DNA from: Oceanococcus sp041624435
GTDB taxonomy: Bacteria > Pseudomonadota > Gammaproteobacteria > Nevskiales > Oceanococcaceae
Assembly (NCBI GenBank): GCA_041624435.1
Contig: JBFJVB010000021.1
Coordinates: forward strand, 1-33,970
Length of the DNA: 33,970 bases
Direction: 5' to 3'
Part shown: positions 1 to 7,643 of the stretch, in pieces
Layout of the letters: every line of letters begins with the position of its first letter
Position numbering within the stretch: position 1 is the stretch's first letter
Translations under genes and position numbers: made by a program
Notes under the pieces: generated by a model
Databases searched by the model: none
What the model was told of the DNA's origin: nothing
What the model saw: the letters and a program-made list of their open reading frames with translations, nothing else

Positions 1-206
1 GGAGTGGGGTCCAGTTCGATGATTTCGGCTTTGGTCGCAGCGCCAGTCGGCGGTGGTTCAGGCGCTGATGGGGCAGCCGAAGCAGCCGGTGTCTTCGCGT
101 CGGAGTCTTCGCCGAACAAATCGTCCCAGTCAGTCTGGGCCCAGCTTGGCGCCAGAGGCAGGCAGATCAGCAGCCAGGTGCAAACAAGCCTTGTTGTCGT
201 GTTCAC
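1..206 (-). CDS. Secreted protein, N-terminal part only (runs off the window)
   Basis: The frame opens with GTG at 206, preceded by a purine-rich AGGAAGGA about 6 nt upstream, and stays open to the window edge (68 codons). The product starts with a typical Sec signal peptide: a short basic N-region (MNTTTRL), a hydrophobic core rich in Leu, and a likely cleavage after Ala in LAPSWA/QTDWDD. The mature start is acidic (DWDDLFGEDSD) and then becomes rich in Ala and Pro, which looks like a flexible linker ahead of a domain outside the window. I do not recognise the family. Export is well supported; function is not determined. Confidence 0.6.
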   Translation of the reverse strand, partial: MNTTTRLVCTWLLICLPLAPSWAQTDWDDLFGEDSDAKTPAASAAPSAPEPPPTGAATKAEIIELDPT

Positions 207-825
207 GTCGGTCCTTCCTCAGGCGCAATGCAGCGGACACAGCGCACACCCTAGCATCCGCCATGCGTGTTACATGCGCTGAAAGATAGCGCACAAATTC
301 GCCGCAGGCATCCGTCACTTTACGCCAATAGGGCAGGCCCACGCGCCGTTCCCACTATTCGCCTGGCTCCAGGGCGCCGAGACCGCGTGCTGAAGTGAAA
401 ACGCGGGTCCTGAAATAGCTGCTTCATTGCTATGGTCTGGGCTCGCGGCGAACCGGAAATGTCGCCATGGCCTGCCGGCCGACAGATCACAATGATTACA
501 TCGACATGCGGCGCGCCGTGTGCGATTCGCTTCCGGACCCGATCCTGGTAAAACCCGCCAAGCGTCAGTGGATCCATGGCAATACGCCATTCAAACAGCT
601 CATCGGTATCTGGGAGGTTCCGGGCCGAGGATGACAAGGTATTCACTGGCACTTCCAAGCTGAACGAGGAGCTGGCCTTGCGTCTGGGCGAGGCCCAGGT
701 CATCGGCTTGCCGGACATCATGGGGTTTCATAATGCCATCCAGGTTCTGCAACTGACCCGATTGGCCGAGCCTGATGCGAACCAGCCACAGGATGATGGA
801 CCGGCGAGTGCCTGGTGGGGACTGG
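207..825. other. 619-bp region without an intact gene
   Basis: This stretch separates the secreted-protein start (206) from the cyclase stop (826). No open frame in it has both a credible ribosome binding site and recognisable protein content. The frames open on the minus strand here (for example 320-721) do not resemble proteins. The one recognisable content is a broken PAS-domain fragment on the plus strand, listed separately. It probably also holds the promoter of the secreted protein, but I see no clear -35/-10 pair. Confidence 0.5.
506..680 (+). pseudogene. Decayed PAS-domain fragment (sensor protein remnant)
   Basis: Two frames together read like the first half of a PAS domain. The frame from 506 gives the PAS opening CDSLPDPILVK, then a Trp and GNTPFKQLIG, and stops at 632. 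The next frame, from about 618, gives AEDDKVFTGTSKLNEEL, which resembles the later PAS stretch ending in N-E-E that follows the acidic/VF segment. The usual roughly 15-20 residues between these blocks are missing, so an internal deletion with a frameshift is the simplest explanation. Nothing recognisable continues downstream. It is probably what is left of a PAS-containing kinase or c-di-GMP enzyme. Seen: the two PAS-like blocks and the stop; inferred: gene decay. Confidence 0.45.
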
Positions 826-2346
826 CTAATCGGCGGGCCGACTGGCGTCGCGCCGAGCTTTCAGTTCTTTGAGGGTGACCGCCAGTTCGCCGCGCAGGCA
901 CCGGTTTTCCCACCAACTTTTCAGGCCTTCACCGCGGGCGGCTTCGAGGCTGGGTATCGCCGCGGGATCAGCCAGCTTGCGTAGCGCCTTGACCGCATTG
1001 AGCCGGTCTTCGCAGCGGGAGCGGCCGCGCAGTTCCTCCAGCGCGTGATTGTAGTGATCAATGAGGTCTTCGCGGTCCAGATCGCGGAGCAGGGCAATGG
1101 CCTGGGTCCGGCCCTGAAATCCGGCTTGTCCGGAGCGCCGTGCCAGCGCGTTGAGCATCTGTTCGCTCTGATACTCGAGCAGCAATGGAATGGCCTGCGG
1201 GTTGATCCAACCCAGCGCAGCCACCAGATTGGCCGCCAGCCGGGGGTTATTCGCCAGTTCGGGCGCTTGCGCGAGGGCCGCCGCATAATCCCGCGCCCCG
1301 GCAGCCCGTTCGGACTGGAGAAACGCACGATGTCCGCGCAGCAGCAGCGCCGCGGGGTCTTCGGCCTTCAGCTTCAGACGTTGCGCCACCAGGGCCTCAA
1401 GGGCGTCCCACTGTTCGTTCTCGAGCAGTGCTTCACCTTGATCGACGGCGGTTCGGGCAACGGCCAGCAGCGGTGTTGGGGTGGGTTTACGTTCCGATGC
1501 TGCAAACGTGGGTCCGAGCGTCAGGGGTTGGATATCGCTGCGTACCAGCAGCAGCGCCGAGCTCGCCAGCAGCAGAACAAGCAGCAGGGTTCGAGTTCGA
1601 TGAGCGAAGGCAGGCGCCGACGGCCGTCGCCGAAGCCGGCCGACGAAGTCGGCCGCCATTGCCGCGCCGGTTTGGCCCCAGCTGCGCAGGCTGGACCAGC
1701 TGTTCTGCAACAGCGCCACGGAGCGTTCGCGAGGGCCGTCGTCATTGGGCAGATGAACGCCCCCGAACGGCAGGTCGGCTTCCGGATTGGCCGGACCGGA
1801 CGGGACCAGCCGGCTATAGGTATGGGTGGGCACCCGATACACGCGAACCGGCTCGGGGATGCCTTTGAGTGCATGTTCGCCGACGAATTCACTCGGCACT
1901 TCGGCCTTGTTCATCGCCAGATAAACCGCCTCGCTGAAATAGACTTCATCGGCCGGGACCAGACTCTCCAGGCGCGCCGCGATGTTGACCGGCTCGCCGA
2001 ACACGTCGGACTTTTCAGCCCGAACCTCTCCCAGGTTGATGGCGATACGGATATGCAGATTGTCGTTAACCGCATCCTGGCGGCGAGCTTCGGCCAGGGT
2101 GTCCTGCATGGCCATACTGCAATGAATGGCGTCGGTGGGGGAGCGGAAGGTCAACAGCATGGCATCGCCAATGGCTTTGACGCGGCGTCCCTGATAGGCG
2201 TTCACGACCGGCAGCAGCAGGCTGTCATGGCGCTGCATCAATTGCTGGGAATCGGCGCGTGACAGCGCGCCGGTGATCGCCGTGTAATTGACGATATCGG
2301 TAAAGACTATGGTGAGATTTTCATTGGCGCCCATAGGCTGGTTCAC
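826..2346 (-). CDS. Membrane-anchored class III adenylate cyclase with C-terminal helical repeats
   Basis: The 506-residue product starts with a class III nucleotide cyclase domain (about 10-172). Metal-binding Asp17 lies in FTDIVNYT and Asp61 in KAIGDAML. The transition-state pair Asn121/Arg125 lies in NIAARL. Lys57 and Asp114 occupy the positions that select adenine, so ATP to cAMP is predicted rather than cGMP synthesis. An Arg-rich stretch (238-252) precedes a single membrane segment (about 253-268), so by the positive-inside rule the cyclase is cytoplasmic and the last ~235 residues are periplasmic. That tail is alpha-helical with TPR/HEAT-like character (EALLENEQWDALEAL, RLNAVKALRKLADPAAIPSLEAA) and may sense an envelope signal. 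The start is GTG at 2346; ATG at 2334 is an alternative, and neither has a strong ribosome binding site. Confidence 0.85.
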   Translation of the reverse strand: MNQPMGANENLTIVFTDIVNYTAITGALSRADSQQLMQRHDSLLLPVVNAYQGRRVKAIGDAMLLTFRSPTDAIHCSMAMQDTLAEARRQDAVNDNLHIRIAINLGEVRAEKSDVFGEPVNIAARLESLVPADEVYFSEAVYLAMNKAEVPSEFVGEHALKGIPEPVRVYRVPTHTYSRLVPSGPANPEADLPFGGVHLPNDDGPRERSVALLQNSWSSLRSWGQTGAAMAADFVGRLRRRPSAPAFAHRTRTLLLVLLLASSALLLVRSDIQPLTLGPTFAASERKPTPTPLLAVARTAVDQGEALLENEQWDALEALVAQRLKLKAEDPAALLLRGHRAFLQSERAAGARDYAAALAQAPELANNPRLAANLVAALGWINPQAIPLLLEYQSEQMLNALARRSGQAGFQGRTQAIALLRDLDREDLIDHYNHALEELRGRSRCEDRLNAVKALRKLADPAAIPSLEAARGEGLKSWWENRCLRGELAVTLKELKARRDASRPAD

Positions 2347-2794
2347 GCATCGGCAATGGCTTGGCGGGTACTGGGTCTGCGGGCTGTTATCCGCCCTGAT
2401 CTATAGCGAAGCGGGAGCAAAAACATCGCTCCGCCAGATATCGATGCAGTCGGGCGGAGAGGCTTTGGCCCGGCACGCAAGGACCCAGATGCCTAGTCTA
2501 TCCTAGATCGCCAGGAACGCCGTCACGTCAGTGTAGACCCTGAAGTCGAGCTGGGCTGTCGGCAGTTCGGATACGCACAGGGAATGAAGGCAGCCTGGGG
2601 AATACGCTGCGCAATCAGGCTGTCGAGGTTGGCGCAGCCGGGCGTCAGCTGACTCGACCGGGGCGCTGCTTGGCGAGGTGCGCGGTGAGCCTGGCGCGTG
2701 CTGATGCGGGATCAGCTCGCGGTCGCCGGGGCGCAGGGCCGACGAAAAGGACCTGCGCTCGAGGTGCCGAGCGCAGGTCCGGGTTGCTTGACGC
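2347..2794. other. 448-bp region without a supported gene; possible decayed coding
   Basis: This stretch lies between the cyclase start and the DUF1329 stop, both on the minus strand. It contains the DUF1329 terminator hairpin (2745-2780) and presumably the cyclase promoter. On the minus strand short pieces read protein-like in different frames: LTPGCANLDSLIAQRIPQ around 2590-2655, and SELPTAQLDFRVYTDVTAFL ending at a TAG near 2505. They have no start codon or continuous frame, so at best this is a degraded gene of unknown family. A 72-codon open frame on the plus strand (2288-2506) overlaps the cyclase start and does not look like a real protein. Confidence 0.35.
2745..2780 (-). terminator. 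Rho-independent terminator of the DUF1329 gene
   Basis: A perfect 13-bp inverted repeat (2749-2761 with 2768-2780; arm GGACCTGCGCTCG) closes a 6-nt loop. It is followed on the minus strand by a short T run (TTTT, 2745-2748). It begins 14 nt after the DUF1329 stop codon. Confidence 0.8.
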
Positions 2795-4165
2795 TTAACG
2801 CAGTTGCTGAGCGACCTTCGCCAGGTTGCTGGTGCGGAAATGATCCAGGGTGAAGTCCATGGCCGTAGGCGCGGCTTCTTCGTTGCTCATTTCCATGGCC
2901 AGATAGCGGCCGGACTGCAGGTCATACACGGTATCGCAGGCCGGGCCAATGCCCTGCAACGGCGGGACGACGATCGGGTGATATTCCTGCAGGCGCCACA
3001 GCGTGTCACGCTTGTCGTAGATGTCCGCAGCCAGGATGGTCCAGGAATCTTCATCGACGTAGAAAGTGCGGCGCTTGTAGATATGGCTGGTGCCTTCCTT
3101 GACTTCGCTGTCCACGACCCAGACGCGGTGCAACTCGTAGCGGGTGTACTGCGGGTCCAGATGACCTTCCTTGACGATGTCGGTGTACTTGAGGCGGTCA
3201 TCGGCCAGGCGAATCGAATTGTAAGGCACGATCATTTCGCGCTTGCCCACAATCTTCCAGGAATAGCGGTCGGTGGCGCCATTGAAGACATCCAGCTGGT
3301 CATTGGTACGCAGACCGTCTGCACCGGTGCCCGGATTGTCGTAGGCCACGTTCGGGGCCCGACGGGTGCGGCGTTGTCCCGGGTTATACAGCCAGGCGCG
3401 ACGCGGTTCCTTGACCTGATCAATGGTTTCGTGGATCAGCAGGACGTTGCCGGACTGGCGCGGTGGTGCGGTGGTGACCTGCAGGAAATAGATCATCACG
3501 TTTTCCAGCGCATCGCTGTTGATACCTTCCTTGCTGAAGGCAAACTGCACGTCTTCACGCAGCACATAGGGCGTGAAGGAACCGTTGGTCTGCACCGCCA
3601 GCTGAACATTGAAGCGGGTGACGCCCAGGCCGCGATAGCGGGTCTTGTGATTCCACATGATTTCCTTGCCCGATTTGGGAATCGGGAAGGGAATGCCGGT
3701 CACCGCATTGAGAAGACTTTCGCCCTCGTTCGCAAGTTCGGCCTCCAGGGCATTCTTCTTGGTGGCCGCATAGACGAATTCAGGGGCATACACATTGCGC
3801 CGGCTGGGATAGACCGGAATCCGGTAACTGGGGTATTTCTTCAGCAATTCCAGATGGCCGGCGCTGAGCTTGTCGGCGTACTTCGAAGCGTTGGACGGAT
3901 CGATGGTGTACAGCGGTTTATCCGTGCCGCCGTATTTTGCATAGGCCTCGAAGCGACGCAGATCCGCATCGGCAGGCTTGAAGCCCACCATGCCGCCATC
4001 CCAGGCGGGGATGCTGCCATCGGCGTTGCCCGCTTTTTCGCCGCCCAGTGGCATCAGCTCTTTGCCGAGTTTGGCTGCCTCAGCGGCTGATACCTTGGCC
4101 TGAGCTACGGTGTTCAGGCTGACCGTAACTACCCCTGCCAATGCGATTCTCGCCCATATGCTCAT
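2795..4165 (-). CDS. DUF1329 family exported protein
   Basis: The 456-residue product begins with a Sec signal peptide with likely cleavage after AQA (MSIWARIALAGVVTVSLNTVAQA/KVS). The mature protein shows the features of DUF1329: KLGKELMPLGGEKAGNADGSIPAWDGG near the start, then RNVYAPEFVY, PRRAWLYNPGQRRTRRAPN, and a C-terminal RTFYVDEDSWTILAADIYDKRD. DUF1329 proteins are periplasmic or outer-membrane-associated, have a LolA-like fold, and often sit next to DUF1302 and RND-type exporter genes in bacteria that use sterols, terpenes or hydrocarbons. No such partner is in this window. I chose ATG 4165 because AAGAGGA lies 5 nt upstream; a TTG at 4204 would add 13 residues before the signal peptide. 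It is monocistronic, with its own terminator. Confidence 0.85.
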   Translation of the reverse strand: MSIWARIALAGVVTVSLNTVAQAKVSAAEAAKLGKELMPLGGEKAGNADGSIPAWDGGMVGFKPADADLRRFEAYAKYGGTDKPLYTIDPSNASKYADKLSAGHLELLKKYPSYRIPVYPSRRNVYAPEFVYAATKKNALEAELANEGESLLNAVTGIPFPIPKSGKEIMWNHKTRYRGLGVTRFNVQLAVQTNGSFTPYVLREDVQFAFSKEGINSDALENVMIYFLQVTTAPPRQSGNVLLIHETIDQVKEPRRAWLYNPGQRRTRRAPNVAYDNPGTGADGLRTNDQLDVFNGATDRYSWKIVGKREMIVPYNSIRLADDRLKYTDIVKEGHLDPQYTRYELHRVWVVDSEVKEGTSHIYKRRTFYVDEDSWTILAADIYDKRDTLWRLQEYHPIVVPPLQGIGPACDTVYDLQSGRYLAMEMSNEEAAPTAMDFTLDHFRTSNLAKVAQQLR

Positions 4166-4299
4166 TGTCATCCTCTTCACTTTTGTTCTGTGCCTCGTTG
4201 GCAAAAACCTTACGTTACTAAAAAACCCACGCAGGGCCTAGCCTGATGCCGTAATTTATTGCCGTACCGAGTCACAGGCTCTCCAGGTACCCGGTCCTT

Positions 4300-4327
4300 T
4301 TGCTTAATTTGGAAAAAGTTTCAGAAT
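4300..4327 (+). promoter_or_regulatory. Possible sigma70-type promoter for the QEGLA gene
   Basis: In the 196-bp divergent space between the DUF1329 start and the QEGLA gene, TTGCTT (4300-4305) and CAGAAT (4322-4327) are spaced by 16 nt, and the spacer is A/T-rich. The hexamers match the consensus only partly, so this is a weak candidate. Confidence 0.22.
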
Positions 4328-4361
4328 AGGCTTTGTTCATGCTAATTGCGGGAGGCGAGTC

Positions 4362-5657
4362 ATGGCGTCCATTGGGCCTGCACTGGGTTCGTCCGAACGC
4401 CAGCAATTGGCGAGTTTGAGTCGGCAAGTCAATGAGACGGCCCGCGACATCCATATCTTGAGCCAGTTGACCTGGCCGAGCAGAATCCGCGCGGAATTTC
4501 TCAAGACCTGGCGGGCGGGCGAGCCGCGCCTGCCCAGGGTGGAGCCACGCTTTTCGGACTTCAGCGCGCAGCGGAGCCGACTCGCCGAGCTGGCGAAGGG
4601 CGCCGCGGCGGCAGCGCATCCGGCTTTCGCCGTGGTCGCGCAAACCGCAGGTTCGTATATCGATGCCATCGACCTGCTGGCCGCGCAAGGCACGCCGGCT
4701 TTTACCGAATTGTCGCAGCGCATCTACGGCAGTCCGGTCAGTCGGATTCGCTGGGTCGGGCGTGACACGCAGGCCGTGGCCCACTATTTCATTGAACAGG
4801 CAGACCGGTTCCACGGTAATTTCGAAATCGAGGCGGCACTGAGCGGTCTGAGCGCCCAGGATGTGAAACAGCATCTGGAGGACGGCATGCGTGAGGCCTT
4901 CGGCGACGCGGCGATTCCCGTGGTGATCAGCGAAGATCTGAGCTCGAAGGCGGCGGCCGGTGGGACCCGGGTGCGCCTGCGCGCCGATGCCAGCTTCTCG
5001 TTCTACGATGCGCAGCAGCTGCTTCAGCACGAGGTGATGATCCATTCTCTGACCGCGATCAATGGGCGCAAACAGACGATTTTGCCTTCCCTGGGGCTGG
5101 GTTCCCCGCGCACGACGGCGACTCAGGAAGGACTGGCCACGTTTGCGGAAACCATTACCGGGAATATGGATCTGGCGCGCATGAAACGCATTTCCCTGCG
5201 CATCCTGGCGATTGAGCTGGCGCTGGAAGGGGCGGATTTCATCGAGGTCTTCAGGTTTTTCCTCAATCACGGCCAGAGCGAGGATGAGGGCTTCAATTCG
5301 GCGGCGCGGATTTTCCGCGGCGGCGACGTGCGCGGCCGTTACCCCTTCACCAAGGACACCGTGTATGCCGAGGGCTGGCTCAGCGTGGTGGCTTTCTTTG
5401 TCTGGTGTCTACGCCATGACCGCCTGGACCTGGCGCGTCATCTGTTTTGCGGCCGGGTGCATCTGTCCGACGTTTTTGCGCTATCCGCGGGGGAGTGTGC
5501 CGGGGTGCTGGATGAGCCGGCGTTCCTGCCGGGCTGGTTCCGCCACATTCATACCCTGGCCGGGAGTCTGGCCATGATGAACGTTTTGAATGGCCTGCAT
5601 ATCGAAGATGAACTGTGCGTCGATGCCTACCGCGGCACCGGGCGCATGACTGTTTGA
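4362..5657 (+). CDS. DUF1704 / QEGLA-motif metallopeptidase-like protein
   Basis: The 431-residue product has both signatures of the DUF1704 family (annotated in bacteria as 'flavohemoglobin expression-modulating QEGLA motif protein'). HEVMIH at 223-228 gives an HExxxH zinc motif. TQEGLATFAE at 254-263 supplies the QEGLA box; Glu256 is a likely third metal ligand. The same family includes the vertebrate MATCAP (KIAA0895) tubulin tyrosine carboxypeptidases, so a C-terminal exopeptidase activity is plausible, but the bacterial substrate is unknown. There is no signal peptide, so it should be cytoplasmic. GGGAGG lies 7 nt before the ATG. It converges with the CBS gene, leaving only 15 nt between stop codons. 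No flavohaemoglobin gene is in the window, so the family name gives little functional guidance here. Confidence 0.85.
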   Translation: MASIGPALGSSERQQLASLSRQVNETARDIHILSQLTWPSRIRAEFLKTWRAGEPRLPRVEPRFSDFSAQRSRLAELAKGAAAAAHPAFAVVAQTAGSYIDAIDLLAAQGTPAFTELSQRIYGSPVSRIRWVGRDTQAVAHYFIEQADRFHGNFEIEAALSGLSAQDVKQHLEDGMREAFGDAAIPVVISEDLSSKAAAGGTRVRLRADASFSFYDAQQLLQHEVMIHSLTAINGRKQTILPSLGLGSPRTTATQEGLATFAETITGNMDLARMKRISLRILAIELALEGADFIEVFRFFLNHGQSEDEGFNSAARIFRGGDVRGRYPFTKDTVYAEGWLSVVAFFVWCLRHDRLDLARHLFCGRVHLSDVFALSAGECAGVLDEPAFLPGWFRHIHTLAGSLAMMNVLNGLHIEDELCVDAYRGTGRMTV

Positions 5658-5672
5658 AAACGCCTGGACGCT

Positions 5673-6086
5673 TCAGGGAGAGCTGGAGTCCTGCGAGATA
5701 TGCTCGATCGCGCGCAACACATCGTGGCGGTTGATCTGGCCCACCAGGATGTTGTCGTCCATCACCGGATAGCTCTTGAATGCGGCGCCGAGAAACATCT
5801 TGGCCACATCCAGAATGCTGGTTTCCACATCGACCGTGACGACATCCGGGCTCATGTATTCGCTCACCGTGCCACCCAGATCACCGTAGTAACCGGCATT
5901 GAGCGCGATCTTCAGGCAGTCCTTTTCAGACAGTATGCCGCACAGGTTGCCCAGCTGATCGGTCACGGGAGCACCATTGACCTCCTTTTCGATCAGAATG
6001 CGCATGGCATCCAGGACCTCCATATCCGGTTTCAACACCACCAGATTGGCTTCCATATAGTCCCTGACGGTTAGCGAGTGAAGCAT
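5673..6086 (-). CDS. Two-CBS-domain protein
   Basis: This is a 137-residue cytoplasmic protein consisting only of a pair of CBS domains (Bateman module): about 6-62 (TVRDYMEANLVVLKPDMEV, GAPVTDQLGNLCGILSEKDCL) and about 73-130 (TVSEYMSPDVVTVDVETSI, SYPVMDDNILVGQINRHDVL). Such modules bind adenine nucleotides or other ligands and regulate partner proteins. No catalytic or transport domain is attached, so the partner is unknown. AGGAG is well placed upstream of the ATG. The gene follows nuoN after about 130 nt on the same strand with no clear terminator between, so it may be read partly from the nuo transcript; this is inference. Confidence 0.85.
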   Translation of the reverse strand: MLHSLTVRDYMEANLVVLKPDMEVLDAMRILIEKEVNGAPVTDQLGNLCGILSEKDCLKIALNAGYYGDLGGTVSEYMSPDVVTVDVETSILDVAKMFLGAAFKSYPVMDDNILVGQINRHDVLRAIEHISQDSSSP

Positions 6087-6190
6087 GCCGGTCTCCTGAG
6101 TGCGGTGGTGACGAGGGGCAGGTCTTGCCGCGCCTCATTGTGAACGTGGAAGGTAGGGCAAGGCAATGGTTGATGCTGAATTTGCGGCAT
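6071..6190 (-). other. Possible 39-codon small ORF before the CBS gene
   Basis: Between nuoN and the CBS gene, a strong AGAGGAG (6199-6205) precedes ATG 6190 by 8 nt (an in-frame GTG lies at 6196). The frame runs to TAA at 6071, overlapping the CBS start by 16 nt. The product (starting MPQIQHQPLPC) resembles nothing I know and its third-position base use is not clearly coding. It may be a leader ORF or chance. Confidence 0.2.
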
Positions 6191-6215
6191 TTTCACGGCT
6201 CCTCTTGACCAGGGC

Positions 6216-7643
6216 TCAGGTTCCGGCCAGCCAGCTCAGCAGGGCCTGCGGCCAGATGCCCAACCAGAACATCAGCACGAACAAGCTGGCCAGAGCAACG
6301 CCGGTGCTGATCCCGGCGTCGGACATCGGACCAGCTTCAAGCGCGCCACGGCCACTGGCCGGGGAACGAAACAATAGGATGGTCAGGCGCAAATAATAGT
6401 AAAGGCCGATGGCGCTGCCGATCAGTACCGCCGCGAGCAGTGCCCAGGCGCCTTGCGCAACCGCCACGTTCAATACGTAGAATTTGGCGATGAAGCCTGC
6501 CGTGAGCGGCACTCCGGCCAGGGACAGCAGCATGGGGGTCATGACCGAGGTCAGATAGGGCCGCCGCCAGAACAGACCCCGGTAATGACTGAACTGATCG
6601 GCTTCACCGTGGCCGGTGGACGACAATCGGCTGACCACGCCGAAGGCGCCCAGACTGGTCACCACATAGGCCACCAGATAGTACAACAAGGCTTCGCGCG
6701 CCATCGCGCCCCCCAGGATGATCGGCACCAGCAGATAGCCGACATGGGCCATGGAGGAATACGCCAGCAGGCGCTTCACCGACGTGGATTCCAGCGCCAG
6801 CAGATTCCCTGCCAGGATGGTCAGGATGGCGAGTACGCTCAGGGCTGCGGCCAGATTCTCCGGCAGCGCATGGCTGCCCAGAAAACGCAACAGCACCGCG
6901 GCTACCGAGGCCTTGGTCAGCGTGGCCAGAAAAGCCGTGATCGGGGCGGGCGCACCTTGATAGACGTCCGGCGTCCAGTAGTGGAAGGGCACCAGTGAAA
7001 GCTTGAAGCCCAGCCCCACCAGCAGCATGGCTGCGCCGAGTTGAGCGATCAGCTGTTCATTTTCCGGAATGCGCTCCAGGGCCGCACTCAGGGCATTGAA
7101 ACTCAAGGTTCCGCTCACGCTGTAGATCAGGGCCAGGCCAAACAGCAGGGTCGCGGAGGCGGCGGCTGACAACACCAGGTATTTGCTGGCGGCCTCCAGG
7201 CCCGCGCGCTGATCACGCTTGTACCCGATCATCGCAAACAGGGCCACGGTCATGATTTCCAGGCCGAGCAACAGGCTGGCGGCATGCTGGGCACCGCCCA
7301 GGACACTGGCGCCCAGCACCGCAATGACCAGCAGTAGATACATCTCCTCGCGCGGCTCGGTCGCGTGCTCCAGATAGCCGTACATCAGCAAAGTGACCAT
7401 CAGACCGGCAAAAATCATCAGGGCCTGAACCGTTCGCGCATAGGCATCGAAGGTGAGCAACGGGGTGATATGGCTGGCCGCCGGCGCATGCCAGCACGCG
7501 GCCAGGGCCAGCAGCAGAATCAGCGTGGTGAGCTGGGCGGTGGCTTGATGGTGTCGGGCGCTGGCGATCAGCAGCATCAGCAACACGCTGCCCGCGGTGA
7601 GGACCAGCAGCGGCTCCAGGGCCAGGAAGCTGTTCAGGTTCAT
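6216..7643 (-). CDS. nuoN: NADH-quinone oxidoreductase subunit N
   Basis: This antiporter-like proton-pumping subunit of complex I sits in the cytoplasmic membrane. The 475-residue product has about 14 membrane helices. It carries the family core: LLGLEIMTVALFAMIGYK with the helix-5 Glu, PFHYWTPDVYQGAPAPITAFLATLTKAS around the broken helix 7 and its Lys, and RLLAYSSMAHVGYLL. Length is close to E. coli NuoN (about 485). Its ATG overlaps the nuoM stop by 4 nt (ATGA). It is the last nuo gene, and no strong terminator hairpin follows it. Confidence 0.97.
   Translation of the reverse strand: MNLNSFLALEPLLVLTAGSVLLMLLIASARHHQATAQLTTLILLLALAACWHAPAASHITPLLTFDAYARTVQALMIFAGLMVTLLMYGYLEHATEPREEMYLLLVIAVLGASVLGGAQHAASLLLGLEIMTVALFAMIGYKRDQRAGLEAASKYLVLSAAASATLLFGLALIYSVSGTLSFNALSAALERIPENEQLIAQLGAAMLLVGLGFKLSLVPFHYWTPDVYQGAPAPITAFLATLTKASVAAVLLRFLGSHALPENLAAALSVLAILTILAGNLLALESTSVKRLLAYSSMAHVGYLLVPIILGGAMAREALLYYLVAYVVTSLGAFGVVSRLSSTGHGEADQFSHYRGLFWRRPYLTSVMTPMLLSLAGVPLTAGFIAKFYVLNVAVAQGAWALLAAVLIGSAIGLYYYLRLTILLFRSPASGRGALEAGPMSDAGISTGVALASLFVLMFWLGIWPQALLSWLAGT

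Noticed and set aside
320..721. 133-codon minus-strand open frame
   Set aside because: No ribosome binding site or protein-like content was seen; the plus strand carries the PAS-like blocks in this interval.
2804..4090. 428-codon plus-strand open frame
   Set aside because: It is antisense to the DUF1329 gene, which has a signal peptide, ribosome binding site and terminator.
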